A stretch of 64,000 nucleotides of DNA, taken from positions 1-64,000 of the forward strand of contig CATBDC010000011.1 of NCBI GenBank assembly GCA_949502235.1, in the 5' to 3' direction. The notes under the pieces are model-generated. The model saw nothing but the letters and a program-made list of their open reading frames with translations, did no database searches and was not told where the DNA came from. This DNA comes from an uncultured Lachnospiraceae bacterium. GTDB lineage: Bacteria; Bacillota; Clostridia; Lachnospirales; Lachnospiraceae. How positions within the stretch are numbered: position 1 is the stretch's first letter; each line of letters opens with the position of its first letter. Positions 18,526-28,100 of the stretch are shown here, piece by piece. Both the position numbers and the translations under genes were made by a program.

Positions 18526-18598
18526 GCGACAGTGGCTCAGTTGGTAGAGTACGACCTTGCCAAGGTCGGGGTCGCGGGTTCGAACCCCGTCTGTCGCT
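18526..18598 (+). tRNA. tRNA-Gly (GCC)
   Basis: A complete cloverleaf. The acceptor stem GCGACAG pairs with CTGTCGC, the D arm has AGTTGGT, the anticodon stem is CGACC/GGTCG around the loop TTGCCAA (anticodon GCC), and the T arm contains GGTTCGAACCCC. The discriminator is T and no CCA is encoded. tRNA 3' ends are common integration sites, but I find no second copy of this 3' end elsewhere in the window. Confidence 0.95.
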
Positions 18599-18615
18599 TT
18601 TAAAAATGCTTATTC

Positions 18616-18657
18616 AATAGGTACTAACTAGGGATTCATGTTAGTACCTATTTTTGT
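18616..18657 (+). terminator. Terminator of the tRNA-Gly transcript; 18599-18900 otherwise empty
   Basis: AATAGGTACTAAC (18616-18628) pairs perfectly with its complement at 18640-18652 and is followed by a T run. The remaining bases up to 18900 show no convincing gene. Confidence 0.85.
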
Positions 18658-18900
18658 TGCTATATAATTTGATGGGGACGGCCTATGACTGTGTTATCCC
18701 AGATGATGCAACAATGTAAAATCAACCATGCTTTTCAGATCTAGCCTTATAAAATAAATCTTGTTCATGCTCCATATCATACAGGGTTAATTCCGATGCA
18801 GGAACAGGTAAGTCAAGCCAATAAATCCGACTTCTGCTCAGCCAAAACTTTACTACGGGAAAATGCAATATTTTACAGAATTTCGAAGTGAGGAGAAAAA

Positions 18901-20057
18901 ATGGAAGTTATTAAGCGGGAAATATATTTAAAAAGGCTGGTTGAGCATCGCGAAAATGGCTTGATCAAGGTAGTTACCGGTATTAGGAGATGTGGAAAAT
19001 CTTATCTTCTGTTCAAGCTATATTATCAATATCTGTTGGATTCCGGCATAGATGCATCCAGGACTATCAGGATTCCGTTAGATGACGAGGATTATAAAGA
19101 TTTGCGTGATAGCAAACAGTTAAACAGTTATGTGAAAAAGCATATAACTGATGAGGGCATGTGGTATGTCTTTTTGGATGAAGTCCAGATGTGTAAAGGA
19201 TTTGAGTCAGTACTCAATGGTTTAAACCGAAAGGAGAATCTGGATATTTATGTAACAGGAAGTAATTCAAAATTTCTTTCTTCTGATGTGCTGACAGAAT
19301 TTCGTGGGCGTGGCGATGAAGTTCGGATATATCCGCTGTCCTTTTCAGAATATGTTTCGGCATATTCCGGGGATAAATATGCGAGCTGTATCTAAAGGAT
19401 ATCGAAGAACGTAACAAGCTGCGTGGAGACAATGTCATGGCAGATCTGGTCAATGTCCTTGCATCGGCGGTGGGATCTCTGACGAATCCGACAAAACTGG
19501 CAAATACTTTCAGCAGTAATGGAATAGGTGTCAGCGATAAAACGATTGGCCTTTATATCAGCTATCTGGAGGATGCTTTTTTTATCAGCAAAGCAGAGCG
19601 GTACGATATTAAAGGGAGAAAGTACATTGCTTCACCCTTTAAATATTATTTCACTGATGTAGGACTGCGCAATGCCCAGCTTAATTTCAGACAACAGGAA
19701 GAAAACCATATTATGGAGAACATCATATACAACGAATTACTGGTCAGGGGTTTCCAGGTGGATGTCGGTATTGTAGAACACTCTGAATGCGATGGAAAAG
19801 GGAAGCTTGTTCGCAAACGGTTGGAAGTGGATTTTGTCTGCAACCGCGGAAGCCAAAGATATTATATCCAGTCTGCATTTGCGATTCCGGATAGCGAAAA
19901 AATGAACCAGGAAAAGAAATCGTTGGTGCATATTGGCGATTCTTTCAAAAAAATCATTGTCGTTAAGGACAGAATCAAATTATGGCGGAATGAGGAAGGA
20001 ATTGTTGTGATAGGAATCATGGATTTCCTTTTGAATCCCAATAGCCTTGAATTGTAA
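18901..20057 (+). pseudogene. Broken AAA ATPase with DUF4143 (AAA_14 family)
   Basis: Two reading frames together encode one ATPase of the AAA_14/DUF4143 type. The 5' part (18901-19395) has Walker A GIRRCGKSYLL, Walker B WYVFLDEVQM and the sensor TGSNSKFLSS. The 3' part (frame open before 19437, to 20057) carries the DUF4143 domain, with YLEDAFFISKAERYD, YYFTDVGLRNA and the nuclease-like RLEVDFVC. At about 19380 the frame breaks, and roughly 40 residues normally found between these halves are missing. That indicates an internal deletion plus frameshift. Members are abundant in gut Firmicutes; their role is unknown. Confidence 0.8.
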
Positions 20058-20206
20058 ATCAACATGGTGCGCAAAGAACATAATGCCCTACGGATTATCT
20101 GCACTCCATTTTCCAATTGGTAATCAGAATTTTTAGGGGAGGAAAGGGGAGTGCTGATATACGAGACGTATTCCTCGGATACTTCATATAATTTTAATTC
20201 GCTCAT
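20058..20206 (-). pseudogene. Truncated type III (AbiQ/ToxN-like) toxin remnant
   Basis: Reading leftward from ATG 20206, with AGGAGAT upstream, the frame gives MSELKLYEVSEEYVSYIS. This resembles the N-terminus of AbiQ/ToxN toxins (x-LKxYxVSxEYxxYL). After about 35 residues it runs into the end of the neighbouring ATPase remnant, so only the start survives. It is preceded by a terminator-like hairpin and tandem 40-base repeats, the same arrangement as the intact type III locus at 16.6 kb. The call rests on that arrangement plus a short similarity. Confidence 0.5.
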
Positions 20207-20221
20207 TGGTATCTCCTACAG

Positions 20222-20250
20222 AGAAAAGGGCGACCATGGTGATCACCCTT
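20222..20250 (-). terminator. Hairpin of the decayed type III locus
   Basis: On the - strand AAGGGTGA and TCGCCCTT form a stem (20250-20243 with 20233-20226) followed by TTCTC. It sits between the 40-base repeats and the toxin remnant, matching type III gene order. Confidence 0.6.
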
Positions 20251-20252
20251 CG

Positions 20253-20340
20253 ATTTTAAAGTTTCCCACTGTCTGGCAGGGAATCTCCTGAATTGATAAA
20301 GTCTTCCACTATCTGGTTTATTAAAGTTACCTATTTTCAT
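20253..20340 (-). ncRNA. Probable remnant type III antitoxin repeats (40-nt period)
   Basis: On the + strand the blocks starting TAAAGT at 20257 and 20297 share a pattern (TAAAGT-TTCCCACTGTCTGG versus TAAAGTCTTCCACTATCTGG) with a 40-base period, and a third partial block starts near 20331. Read on the - strand they precede the hairpin and toxin remnant. Repeat divergence suggests decay. Confidence 0.5.
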
Positions 20341-20369
20341 GGATATGACGGTATCTGGGAGGTACTGGT

Positions 20370-20525
20370 GAATTAAATAGCAATATTACTAGCGTAGAAA
20401 ATAACTCTGTCCATATCAGAAATAACATTGGTTTAACTTTTGATTCGGTTGCAATTACACAAGAAAATGGCAAAACCTATCTTCATTTTTATAGGAATGG
20501 TACATGGATTTCACGCATACCATAG
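20370..20525 (+). pseudogene. Silent tail-fibre 3' cassette A
   Basis: An open segment starting at the junction motif (GELNSN) and ending at a stop at 20525. It encodes about 51 residues (…ENGKTYLHFYRNGTWISRIP) with no start codon or ribosome site of its own. It resembles the C-terminal tip of a fibre or collar protein. It lies in the opposite orientation to the expressed fibre gene at 22.3-22.8 kb and shares 16 identical bases with it at the junction, so inversion would fuse it in frame. It is shorter than the other cassettes and may be truncated. Confidence 0.65.
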
Positions 20526-20541
20526 ATTACATCGTATGTAA

Positions 20542-20898
20542 TTAAATACGCCATTCTGCATTAATAAAAATATATTTATTGTCAGATTTGGGAATTGTAA
20601 TTGAGAATTTTCCATCAGTACTTATCATACCGCAGCATGCCACTGTATTACCATAGCTTCCATTTGTTGCAATAACATTTGCAACATTATTTATTTTGGG
20701 GCGTAAGCCAGATGGAATTGTAAATACATTGTTATAAGTATTATTTGCAACAATTACAGATGCTGTATATAGCTCACATGTCAAATTTATTACATCTGAA
20801 CGTTTGTATGCCGAGAAAAACATTATTGTCCATACGCTAGTGTTCAGCCCGAGTTGATTGGCCGTAAGCGCCTGAATTTCCATATTGCTATTTAGTTC
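20542..20898 (-). pseudogene. Silent tail-fibre 3' cassette B
   Basis: On the - strand the frame ELNSN-MEIQALTANQLG begins at the junction motif (20885-20900) and runs about 118 residues to a stop at 20542. It ends with the fibre-like FSITIPKSDNKYIFINAEWRI and contains FTIPSGLRP, a segment common in phage fibre tips. An ATG occurs at 20883 but lacks a ribosome site, so I read it as a promoterless cassette. It is in the same orientation as the expressed fibre and would need two inversion steps to be used. Confidence 0.7.
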
Positions 20899-20975
20899 AT
20901 GAATGAAACGGGATAAGTAGAAAACTGAAACAATGTATAATGCTGTCCAAATAGAATGATGAATAATAATTTTTC

Positions 20976-21004
20976 TTGTATCCGGAATTGTATCATGGCA
21001 TAAT
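20976..21004 (+). promoter_or_regulatory. Promoter of the AbrB/PIN pair
   Basis: TTGTAT at 20976-20981, 17-base spacer, CATAAT at 20999-21004. It lies 39 bases before the antitoxin start codon, which has GAAAGGAGCG upstream. Confidence 0.55.
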
Positions 21005-21042
21005 ATAGTTAAAGATTTTTTATCCGAAAGGAGCGTAATTGA

Positions 21043-21309
21043 ATGAATACACAGATATTAACCGTTTCTTCTAAAGGGCAGATTTCTCTTCCAGTCAGTA
21101 TTTGTGAACGCTTGTCAATTGATGCTGGCGATAAGTTGGTAGCATATACTTCGGGAGATGTTATCATGCTCAAAACGTTAAAGATCCCTTCCGTAGAAGA
21201 ATTTGAATCATCGTTAGATAAGGCACAGGAGTGGGCGGCTTCCGTCGTCTATGTTGAAAATGACATTAATGATATCATTAAATCTTCAAGAAGGAAAAAA
21301 AGAATATGA
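21043..21309 (+). CDS. AbrB-type antitoxin
   Basis: An 88-residue protein with an N-terminal SpoVT/AbrB domain (QILTVSSKGQISLPVSICERLSIDAGDKLVAYTS, residues 3-38). The C-terminal tail is charged and helical, as toxin-neutralising tails are. Its stop overlaps the start of the PIN-domain gene (ATGA at 21306), typical of toxin-antitoxin operons, where the antitoxin represses its own promoter. The partner is frameshifted, so the antitoxin is probably an orphan now. Confidence 0.8.
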   Translation: MNTQILTVSSKGQISLPVSICERLSIDAGDKLVAYTSGDVIMLKTLKIPSVEEFESSLDKAQEWAASVVYVENDINDIIKSSRRKKRI

Positions 21310-21709
21310 GAATTGTGGTAGATACAAATGTTTTAATCTCAGGTGTGTTTTTTGGTGGATTCCCCAGAAAGATTCTTAGTTCTATAGTCAATGGAAAAAT
21401 AACAGCCTGTGCTCCTCTGAAATTATCAATGAATACGAAGAAATTGTACAAGAGATGATTGACCGAAGGCAAGGACGTATTAATAGGACAATTCTTATTC
21501 CGCTGATTAAAACTATGGAAATAATTGAGCCGTCTTCTCATATTGCAATATGTCGCGATCCAGATGATGACAAATTTCTGGAATGTGCAAAAGATTCTTA
21601 TGATATATATATTGTTAGTGGTGATAAAGACTTGCTTGTAATTGAAAAATATGAGAATATTCAGATTGTAACAGCAAAAGATTTCTGTGAAAAATATTTG
21701 CCTGATTAA
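21306..21709 (+). pseudogene. PIN-domain toxin, frameshifted
   Basis: A PIN-type RNase toxin of about 134 residues split by one frameshift near 21414-21420. The first frame gives MRIVVDTNVLISGVFFGG (first catalytic Asp in VDTN) and runs out at a premature stop. The second resumes with EIINEYEEIVQEMIDRR, then RDPDDDKFLECA and IVSGDKDLL, the two later acidic PIN motifs, ending at 21709. All three acidic motifs are recoverable, so the loss looks recent. A sequencing error is the main alternative. Confidence 0.8.
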
Positions 21710-21910
21710 TTCAAAGCAGTATTGGATTTGTACAGAAATCTCCATAGAGATAGCGAGTATCAGATTATGTTGGCCACAATCAATTTCATTGAAAAGGTAT
21801 AAAGTTTTAGAGAAATTGCTAGGAATCCGGTTTTCTCCTTATCTTGTATCATCCATTCGTGAATTTTTTATAAAATATCTTCCTGATATCTTACAATTAT
21901 TTTAATTCTT

Positions 21911-21945
21911 AGGGGAAGTTTTTTATATCTCTTCCCCTATTTTTA
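21911..21945 (+). terminator. Terminator downstream of the PIN gene; 21710-21910 empty
   Basis: AGGGGAAG (21911-21918) pairs exactly with CTTCCCCT (21931-21938), with TATTTTTAT after it. Between the PIN stop and this hairpin I see no gene. Cassette C starts about ten bases after it. Confidence 0.7.
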
Positions 21946-21955
21946 TGGTCGTAGT

Positions 21956-22270
21956 AAACTAAATAGCAAAATTATGCAAAGTTTAATTGTTTCAAAAACG
22001 AAAGTGACGGAAGGGCAGAATATCGCTTTCAACAGCAATGCAAAAGAGTTAATTATATGGCTGTTTACTGGTAATACTAATAAAACGTCAATCCGAATTC
22101 CCAATAATGTCGTCCCAGAAACATACATTCTTACTGCCGTTTGGGCAACGGGTACTACTAGCCGTATACATTTTAAAAGAACTGCAACAGGAATTTCTAT
22201 CCTATCCTCATACGGAGAAGGCCTGTGGCAAGACGCTAGCAGAAATATCGAAATATATGGGATTGGGTAA
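21956..22270 (+). pseudogene. Silent tail-fibre 3' cassette C
   Basis: Starting at the junction motif (KLNSK) the + strand frame runs about 104 residues to the stop at 22270. It contains FNSNAKELIIWLFTGNTN and TYILTAVWATGTTSRIHF and ends NIEIYGIG. It looks like a beta-rich fibre tip comparable in length to cassettes B and D. No ribosome site precedes it. It faces the expressed fibre gene, so a single inversion between sites 21954-21969 and 22644-22659 would swap it for the present tip. Confidence 0.7.
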
Positions 22271-22285
22271 CTGCAAAAGGATAGG

Positions 22286-22813
22286 TTACGATTTTGTGTA
22301 TTCAATCGTTGCAATTAGAGTATAGGCAGAACCCCAATAAACATTATTGTGAAATTTTAATACTGTTTCGCCATTTTTAACAGTGACTCCGGCAAACCAT
22401 GTATTAAAAACAGTACCTGTACCACTATAAGGTAATGCATCTGTTCGATTGTCACTAGATCTATATGCAAGCATATTAATCGATATAATTTGAGTAGCCA
22501 ACACTCCAATTCCCAGATATAGAAGGTCATACCCTGATGAGACATTAACAAAATTTGTCATAGGTATTTTTGCTATCTTACGGTACACAAGTTTGTTTCC
22601 ATCCATGATACCAATCTGAGTTTCAGCAGTGGAATATGTCAACTTGCTATTTAATTCACTAACGCTGCCTTTTAATGCTGTGATCTGTGATTCCACGGTT
22701 GAGCCATCGGCCATGGAAACGAGTGTTGCCAGAGTTCTGGGCAGTAATTTTACATACCCGGTTGCTGTCTTAATTAATAGATATCCTTTTTTTATTGTGC
22801 TTAATATAGCCAT
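22286..22813 (-). CDS. Variable tail fibre/receptor-binding tip (expressed copy)
   Basis: A 175-residue protein in two parts. Residues 1-50 (MAILSTIKKGYLLIKTATGY…VESQITALKGSVS) look like a fibre attachment segment with a short helical linker. After ELNSK a beta-rich tip of about 120 residues ends IATIEYTKS (cassette D). The start has AAAGGAG upstream. It is the last gene of the leftward tail cluster, where receptor-binding proteins usually lie. The junction motif within the gene also heads three silent cassettes, so the tip is probably switchable. It would determine which surface the tail binds. Confidence 0.75.
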   Translation of the reverse strand: MAILSTIKKGYLLIKTATGYVKLLPRTLATLVSMADGSTVESQITALKGSVSELNSKLTYSTAETQIGIMDGNKLVYRKIAKIPMTNFVNVSSGYDLLYLGIGVLATQIISINMLAYRSSDNRTDALPYSGTGTVFNTWFAGVTVKNGETVLKFHNNVYWGSAYTLIATIEYTKS

Positions 22814-22891
22814 AGTTTATATTCTCCTTTCTGGTAAAAAGGCTGTCACATTATCTTTTCCTGTGGCAGCCGCAAATCAAATATTGTCCAT

Positions 22892-23245
22892 CTGCACGGT
22901 TGGGACATCGTTTGAGGGACGGAAGTTTTAAGATGCCCTTCCTAACGCAGGCTGGGCAACGCTCCGGTGAACGAACCGCTAACGGAAGACGCATGATGTT
23001 CCAGCAGCACAGATGGAGACTTTTTCAGTGCACAGGCAGCTCGGGGCGGTTCTTCCCCTAAGCAGACATGAAAAGGGCGTCTTTAGCGAAGGTGAGATCC
23101 ACGACTTACGTAGACTTAGGAGTGAAGGCTTTCCTGAACTCCTTAGTCGGAGTCAGTCGTTAGCTCACCGGAGCGTTGCCCTAAGTCTGTGTGGGGAAGA
23201 ACCGCCCCGAGCTGCCGTCCCCCGAATAACATTCCAACCGTACAG
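22892..23245 (-). repeat. Highly structured, pseudoknot-capable repeat element (copy 1)
   Basis: A 354-base non-coding block between two tail genes. Its ends are near-complementary (CTGTACGGTTGG and CCAACCGTGCAG on the - strand). Inside, 23035-23058 and 23193-23216 form a perfect 24-bp helix. A second perfect 17-bp pairing (22954-22970 with 23165-23181) crosses it, giving a pseudoknot topology. A shorter relative lies at 42947-43122 on the other strand. It could be an ornate non-coding RNA or a palindromic non-autonomous mobile element; I do not recognise the family. Confidence 0.65.
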
Positions 23246-23256
23246 CTGGAATATTA

Positions 23257-25110
23257 TCATTCCTCTTTAAACCACAAGCCGCCCGCTATTTGATTAGCCG
23301 GTTCACTTTTGCTGCAGGATACGAAATTATTCAATGTTTCAAATATATTTCTTGTATTTCCGCTGACATCCTTTCCGGATATGTCGCCGCCTACCTGCAG
23401 CTTTGCAGAGGTATTTGAAAAATTGGGAACTGTGTCTATGGTGGTTAAACCGTCCTCGAATACGTACATAGGCGCAATTCCCGTGGATACGGTAGCAACA
23501 GTAGATTCACTGAATAAGTCGTCACTGACTAAAAATTCTACATTATATGATTTAGAGGAATCTAAGGTTAAAAAAGCGCTGTTACTGTAAGCCGCTTTTT
23601 TATCGCTGCCGGAGTCTGTGAAGGTTGGAGTAACAGAAGTATAGGTACTGGGAAAGCTTTTGCCTGCTTCGCAATATCTGTACTTCAAAGTAAGGTTCTT
23701 GTTTTTCTGGACAGTACCTACCATAAGCTTTGAATAAAAGCCTGTTAATGCTACAGAGGTCTGAGCTTCATAGTCGTTAAGCCTTTTTAGGGTTATAGCG
23801 TTTATAAAAGGCTTATGATACGGCAGGATATAAAATGATTTCGAGATCCTGCCGGAGCTGTTGCCTCTGCTGTCAACGGCGTATACGCAAAGTGTATAGG
23901 TCCCCGCTGTTCCAAACGCGCCCAGATCCATAGTAACAGCAGCGGAAGAGGAGAAGGCCTTTTCAACCCTCTTGTTGAAATTTCCGCTGGTAATCTCACA
24001 TACATATTTGGAAATAGCTGCCGAGTTCTTAGGTACGGCCTTATTCCCGGCAGAAATAAGTACCTGCATATTTCCGTAGTTTTCCGGCATGTATACTGCC
24101 CCTAACAGATTTTTAATGGCAGTAACCGTATTTCCATAATCATAGGCGGAAAATGCGGGATTGCTGTTTGTTACTTTCATAATTCCTGTTTTTATGCCGG
24201 TATAATCGACTCCGCCTAAAGAGACTCCGCAAATAATCCGGTACGGCATTTGGTTCCGTGTGGGGCATTTCTGATAAAGCTGGACTGCAATAGAAGCCAG
24301 ATTCCAGGTGTAGGATGCGGCCTGAACACCTGTAACAGATGCCATCTGCACATAGCTTCCGCTTTCGTCTAGTACCTCTAATTTTAAGTAAGAGGCATTG
24401 GTTGCATGGTTGTTAAAGGTCAGTGTCAGATTACTTCCAATATCTATATCAATAGATGTATTGCTGATAGAAGCAATCGGATTTGTAGTAAAGGATAGTT
24501 CAGAGCTGGTTGTCCAAAGGGACGAATCACTGCGCTGAACCTGAATTTTAATTTTATAGGTTGTATCCGGGCTTAAGCCTGTCTGTGTAAATGTACCGCT
24601 TTTTGCACTTCCTGTCCATTTAGAAGTCCATGAGCCGCCGTTGACAGAAATGTTAATTGCCTTAATTGTGTCAGAAGTTCCCCACGAAAATTCAGCGGAT
24701 GTCTGAGTAACAGACGTATTTTTCCAGTTTGTAATAGAAGTATAGCGGGGGATGGTTGAGCAGACAAAGCTTGCGTTTGCTGACAACGCGCCCGGAGACA
24801 CGCCGCTTCCAAAATACAAATAACCGCTTGCGGCAACAGACAGGGCGCCGTTAGAATTGTGTCCGACAGTAAAGGCCCTGCTCGCAACTGTCTGCCATAC
24901 ATTTTGCCCTACGTTATAATTTAAATTGAAGTATACATTTCCGCTGCTCTGCCCGGCGCAGCTTATATTCCAATAGGCTGTTCCGGTATAATTATAGGAA
25001 TAATGAGAATAATCAGTTCTTCTAAACTGAAATGTAACAGTAACAACAGAAGTATTATTTGCTATATTCGAATTGCTTTCCGAAAATAGCAGCCGTGTTT
25101 CATATGCCAA
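23257..25110 (-). CDS. Tail-tip/baseplate protein, DUF859-like with fibronectin-type domains
   Basis: A 617-residue structural protein. The N-terminal 130 residues (YETRLLFSESNSNIANNTS… AFTVGHNSNGALSVAASG) match the DUF859 style of siphovirus tail proteins. A fibronectin type III-like domain follows (about 135-215, TSITNWKNTSVTQTSAEFSW … LSPDTTYKIKIQVQ), then further beta-sandwich repeats. It ends GGLWFKEE. I start it at TTG 25110, because the in-frame ATG at 25125 overlaps the GGAGGTGA ribosome site. It lies between the tail hub and the fibre gene, so it is probably part of the adhesion tip. Confidence 0.75.
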   Translation of the reverse strand: MAYETRLLFSESNSNIANNTSVVTVTFQFRRTDYSHYSYNYTGTAYWNISCAGQSSGNVYFNLNYNVGQNVWQTVASRAFTVGHNSNGALSVAASGYLYFGSGVSPGALSANASFVCSTIPRYTSITNWKNTSVTQTSAEFSWGTSDTIKAINISVNGGSWTSKWTGSAKSGTFTQTGLSPDTTYKIKIQVQRSDSSLWTTSSELSFTTNPIASISNTSIDIDIGSNLTLTFNNHATNASYLKLEVLDESGSYVQMASVTGVQAASYTWNLASIAVQLYQKCPTRNQMPYRIICGVSLGGVDYTGIKTGIMKVTNSNPAFSAYDYGNTVTAIKNLLGAVYMPENYGNMQVLISAGNKAVPKNSAAISKYVCEITSGNFNKRVEKAFSSSAAVTMDLGAFGTAGTYTLCVYAVDSRGNSSGRISKSFYILPYHKPFINAITLKRLNDYEAQTSVALTGFYSKLMVGTVQKNKNLTLKYRYCEAGKSFPSTYTSVTPTFTDSGSDKKAAYSNSAFLTLDSSKSYNVEFLVSDDLFSESTVATVSTGIAPMYVFEDGLTTIDTVPNFSNTSAKLQVGGDISGKDVSGNTRNIFETLNNFVSCSKSEPANQIAGGLWFKEE

Positions 25111-25160
25111 AATTGTCACCTCCATATAAAGAGAGAGGAGGCATGCTCCTCTCTAAAATC

Positions 25161-28100
25161 TTAACTATCTCCGCCGGACCTTACAAAGGCCACTCCGGAT
25201 TTTGTAACAGAATTCTGAGTTATTGCAACTGGTATCATCTTCATAGTATACGTATCAATGCCACGTTTCGCGTACAGACGCTCAGTTACAGTGGCATCCT
25301 TTTGCAGCTGGAAGATTACTTCATTATTGTAATATCCCTTAATTCCGTCCGTTTTTAATGTTGCTTTTGTGTTTTCAATAGGATTGGATACTTCGATTCC
25401 GTCAATATCAATATTCGTATAGGTTTCCTGATCCGGAACATCGCTGCCGTCATACATTCCGATTTTCTTAAATATCAGCTTCCAGCCTTCGGAGGTCTGT
25501 ATAACCTCAGACTGGAGCTTTAGATCCTTTTCAATAGAAGTCAGCCGTGTAAGAAAACTATCTATGGACAATAGCATTTCAGCCTTTGCACTTTCAAGCT
25601 TCTGGCTTAGCTCATCACTTTGGATTTCAACATTTTCAATATTATTCTGCAGGCTTTCAATCTGAACACCAAAATCTCTCTGCGTCTGTGAAACAATAGA
25701 CTGTATCTTTGCAGATTCATCCTGTATCTGCGATGTGACAGAAGAGATATCCTGGCGTATAGATGAAAAGTTTTCCAGTATTGAGGAGTCATTTAAATAA
25801 TAAGCCTTCCCCTTTCCGCTTTCCTGATAGGTTCCCTGAATATCGGAATTAAATAAGGTGATCCAGTTACTGCCGTTTTCTGACACCTGCAGCCTGTGAT
25901 TGTATGCCTGCCCGTCAGTATAATTGTGCCATATCCTGATACAGTCAATATCGCCGCGCACCTTTCCTAAATCTAACTGCAGGCACTGCCATTCGCCGTT
26001 TCCGTTAGTTGTAACACAATCGGATATGTTTAAGCTTTCGTTCGTATAACAGGATAGATGCTCAACAGAGTCAATGGTTTCTCCCGTAGTGTCTTTCGCG
26101 GCAGGAACTAATCCGCGGGCGATATTTGTACCGTCTACACTTACCTGACATTCTAACCAATGGTTCAGAGAGCCGGAAGAGCTTCCGTTCAGCCAGTCCC
26201 GTATATACCTGATAGAGACAAAAGGCATATCCTGTTTTTTTGCTACGGTAGATGAAATATTGTCAGCAGTAACCCTGACAGAAGCAATTTCATCCTTATT
26301 GTTTTCTACCTGTGCTTCTATTTCATTAGATTTTTCAGTGAGTACAGAAATATTTCCCTCTGCATCTGCGACTCTGCCTGTAACGCCCTCCAGGTCTGCC
26401 GTAAGGGCAGTAACCCTTCCGTCCGCAGCCGTTATCTTACCTTCTATTTCACTGTCCTTTTGTGTAAGAGCGGACTGGACGGAGGATACCTCATCCTTTG
26501 TGGCATATGTTGAGGATACAGTCTGCTTAAAACCATTCTGATCCTGTTCTATTTCAGAAACCTTTTCAGATAAGGTTCTTACAGCAGAACCATCAGCTTT
26601 TGTCTCAAGAGCAGTTTCAACAGACGCCACCTTATCTGTAACAGCGCCGATAGATGTCTTATGTTCAGCCATTGTATCACGTATTGTTTTGATACTTGAA
26701 TTGTCATAATCATTGATAGCTGTGTCTATTTCTGTCTGCCATACCTTTTCAGATATTGCTTTTTCGGTCTTATCAACTGTTTCAGACAGCGTTGTAAAGG
26801 ACTCCATCTGTTCTCCGAATTCGGTGATTGTCTTTTGGATTTCCTTATAGGAAACGCCGAGAGACTGCCCGTTTTCATCCAAAATCTCAGTAATACACAC
26901 CTTCCCGTTTTCGTCAGTATCTACAACCTTGAAGCCAAGCCTGTCCTTTGTAATACTGCCTTGGGCAATCATATTATTTTGGATAATTCCGTCTGAAATT
27001 GCGGAGGGTTTTATTCCTGTGGAATCCATCAAGACGCCTGTGCCGGTTTCATCATAAAGGACAAATGTGAAATTATTGTCTGCGTCACGGCCAATCTGGA
27101 TTCTAAGATTACCGTGGGCGTCTTTAAACTGCATGGTATTTCCCGCAATTGTCATGCCGCCATCGTCAGATTCAATGTTGAATTTGTCAGAGGAAATCGT
27201 ATCTGCCTGCAGCATAGATACAGTAATCTGTGCCGCGATTAAGTCTCTGATTACAGCTTCGTCAATTTCAACATTTTCTGCTGTTATTTTAATCAAATGT
27301 CCCAGCTCTGCACTTACATTTCCGGCCAGGAGGCTGTCTATCCTGGCCACCAGGGAGCTTAAATCAAGGAATTTTCCGCTGTCAGCAATGATTCTGTCAG
27401 CTGAAATAAGCTTTGCCTGAAGATATTCAAAGAAACCATTTTCGCCGGAAATATTAACGGCTTCTATGAGCTTGCTGTTAAGCTCGCTGACAGAAAGACT
27501 TCCTGTGCCTAAAATGATTTTATTGCCGTTTACAGCCATTCCGTTTTCAATCATCTGGTCAACAGAGCTTTTAAAGGCTCCGTTTTGCAGCAGCTTTTGG
27601 ATGAGTCCGGGAGTGAGGGAAACCCCTTCATTTGACAAGAAATCGCCGGAGCCTCCCACAGAGGAATGTTTCCTCCGATTGCCCGCTGTGTCTAAAAGAA
27701 ACAAAAGATCATTTCGTGAGGACTTTCCTTTTACCATATTTGAAAAGGTGATCTGTAAATCATTTTTCATGAGCAGAGGGTTATATTTCATAGAAATCGT
27801 ACGCAGCTTTACTACATAATCATCACGGATCCCCAGATAGAGAAAATCGCCCAGATTCAGGTTATCAATATAATTTTTGTATTCATATTTTGCAAGAAAA
27901 TTGTCCAGGTCAGTAGTATAGATATATTGGGGCTGGCTTGCGGAATATAAATCCTCCTGTGCAGCGTGAAGTAATTTGAGCTGTTCATCAATTGCTGATA
28001 CAGAGTCGTCAGAGGCTGTCAGAAACATGTTATTATTTGTATAATCAGTGTCAAGATACAGCTTGGACAGGCATGCCAGATCAGCTTCTGTAAAAGAATA

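Larger units (their letters stand above)
20368..22660. repeat. Four junction sites of a putative fibre shufflon
   Basis: A 16-base motif recurs at the head of every fibre cassette. The sites are 20368-20383 (+, GTGAATTAAATAGCAA), 20885-20900 (-, ATGAACTAAATAGCAA), 21954-21969 (+, GTAAACTAAATAGCAA) and 22644-22659 (-, identical to the first). All encode [E/K]LNS[N/K] in the same frame. Two sites point right and two left, the geometry needed for site-specific inversion. No invertase gene is recognisable in the window. Confidence 0.65.

Noticed and set aside
18526..18598. tRNA-Gly as island attachment site
   Set aside because: No second copy of its 3' end is visible on the far side of the island.
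20368..22813. Diversity-generating retroelement acting on the fibre
   Set aside because: No reverse transcriptase or template/variable repeat pair; cassettes are whole alternative tips with inverted junction sites.
23013..23270. Protein-coding gene of 85 residues on the + strand
   Set aside because: It lies wholly within the long inverted-repeat element and shows no ribosome site or recognisable protein pattern.
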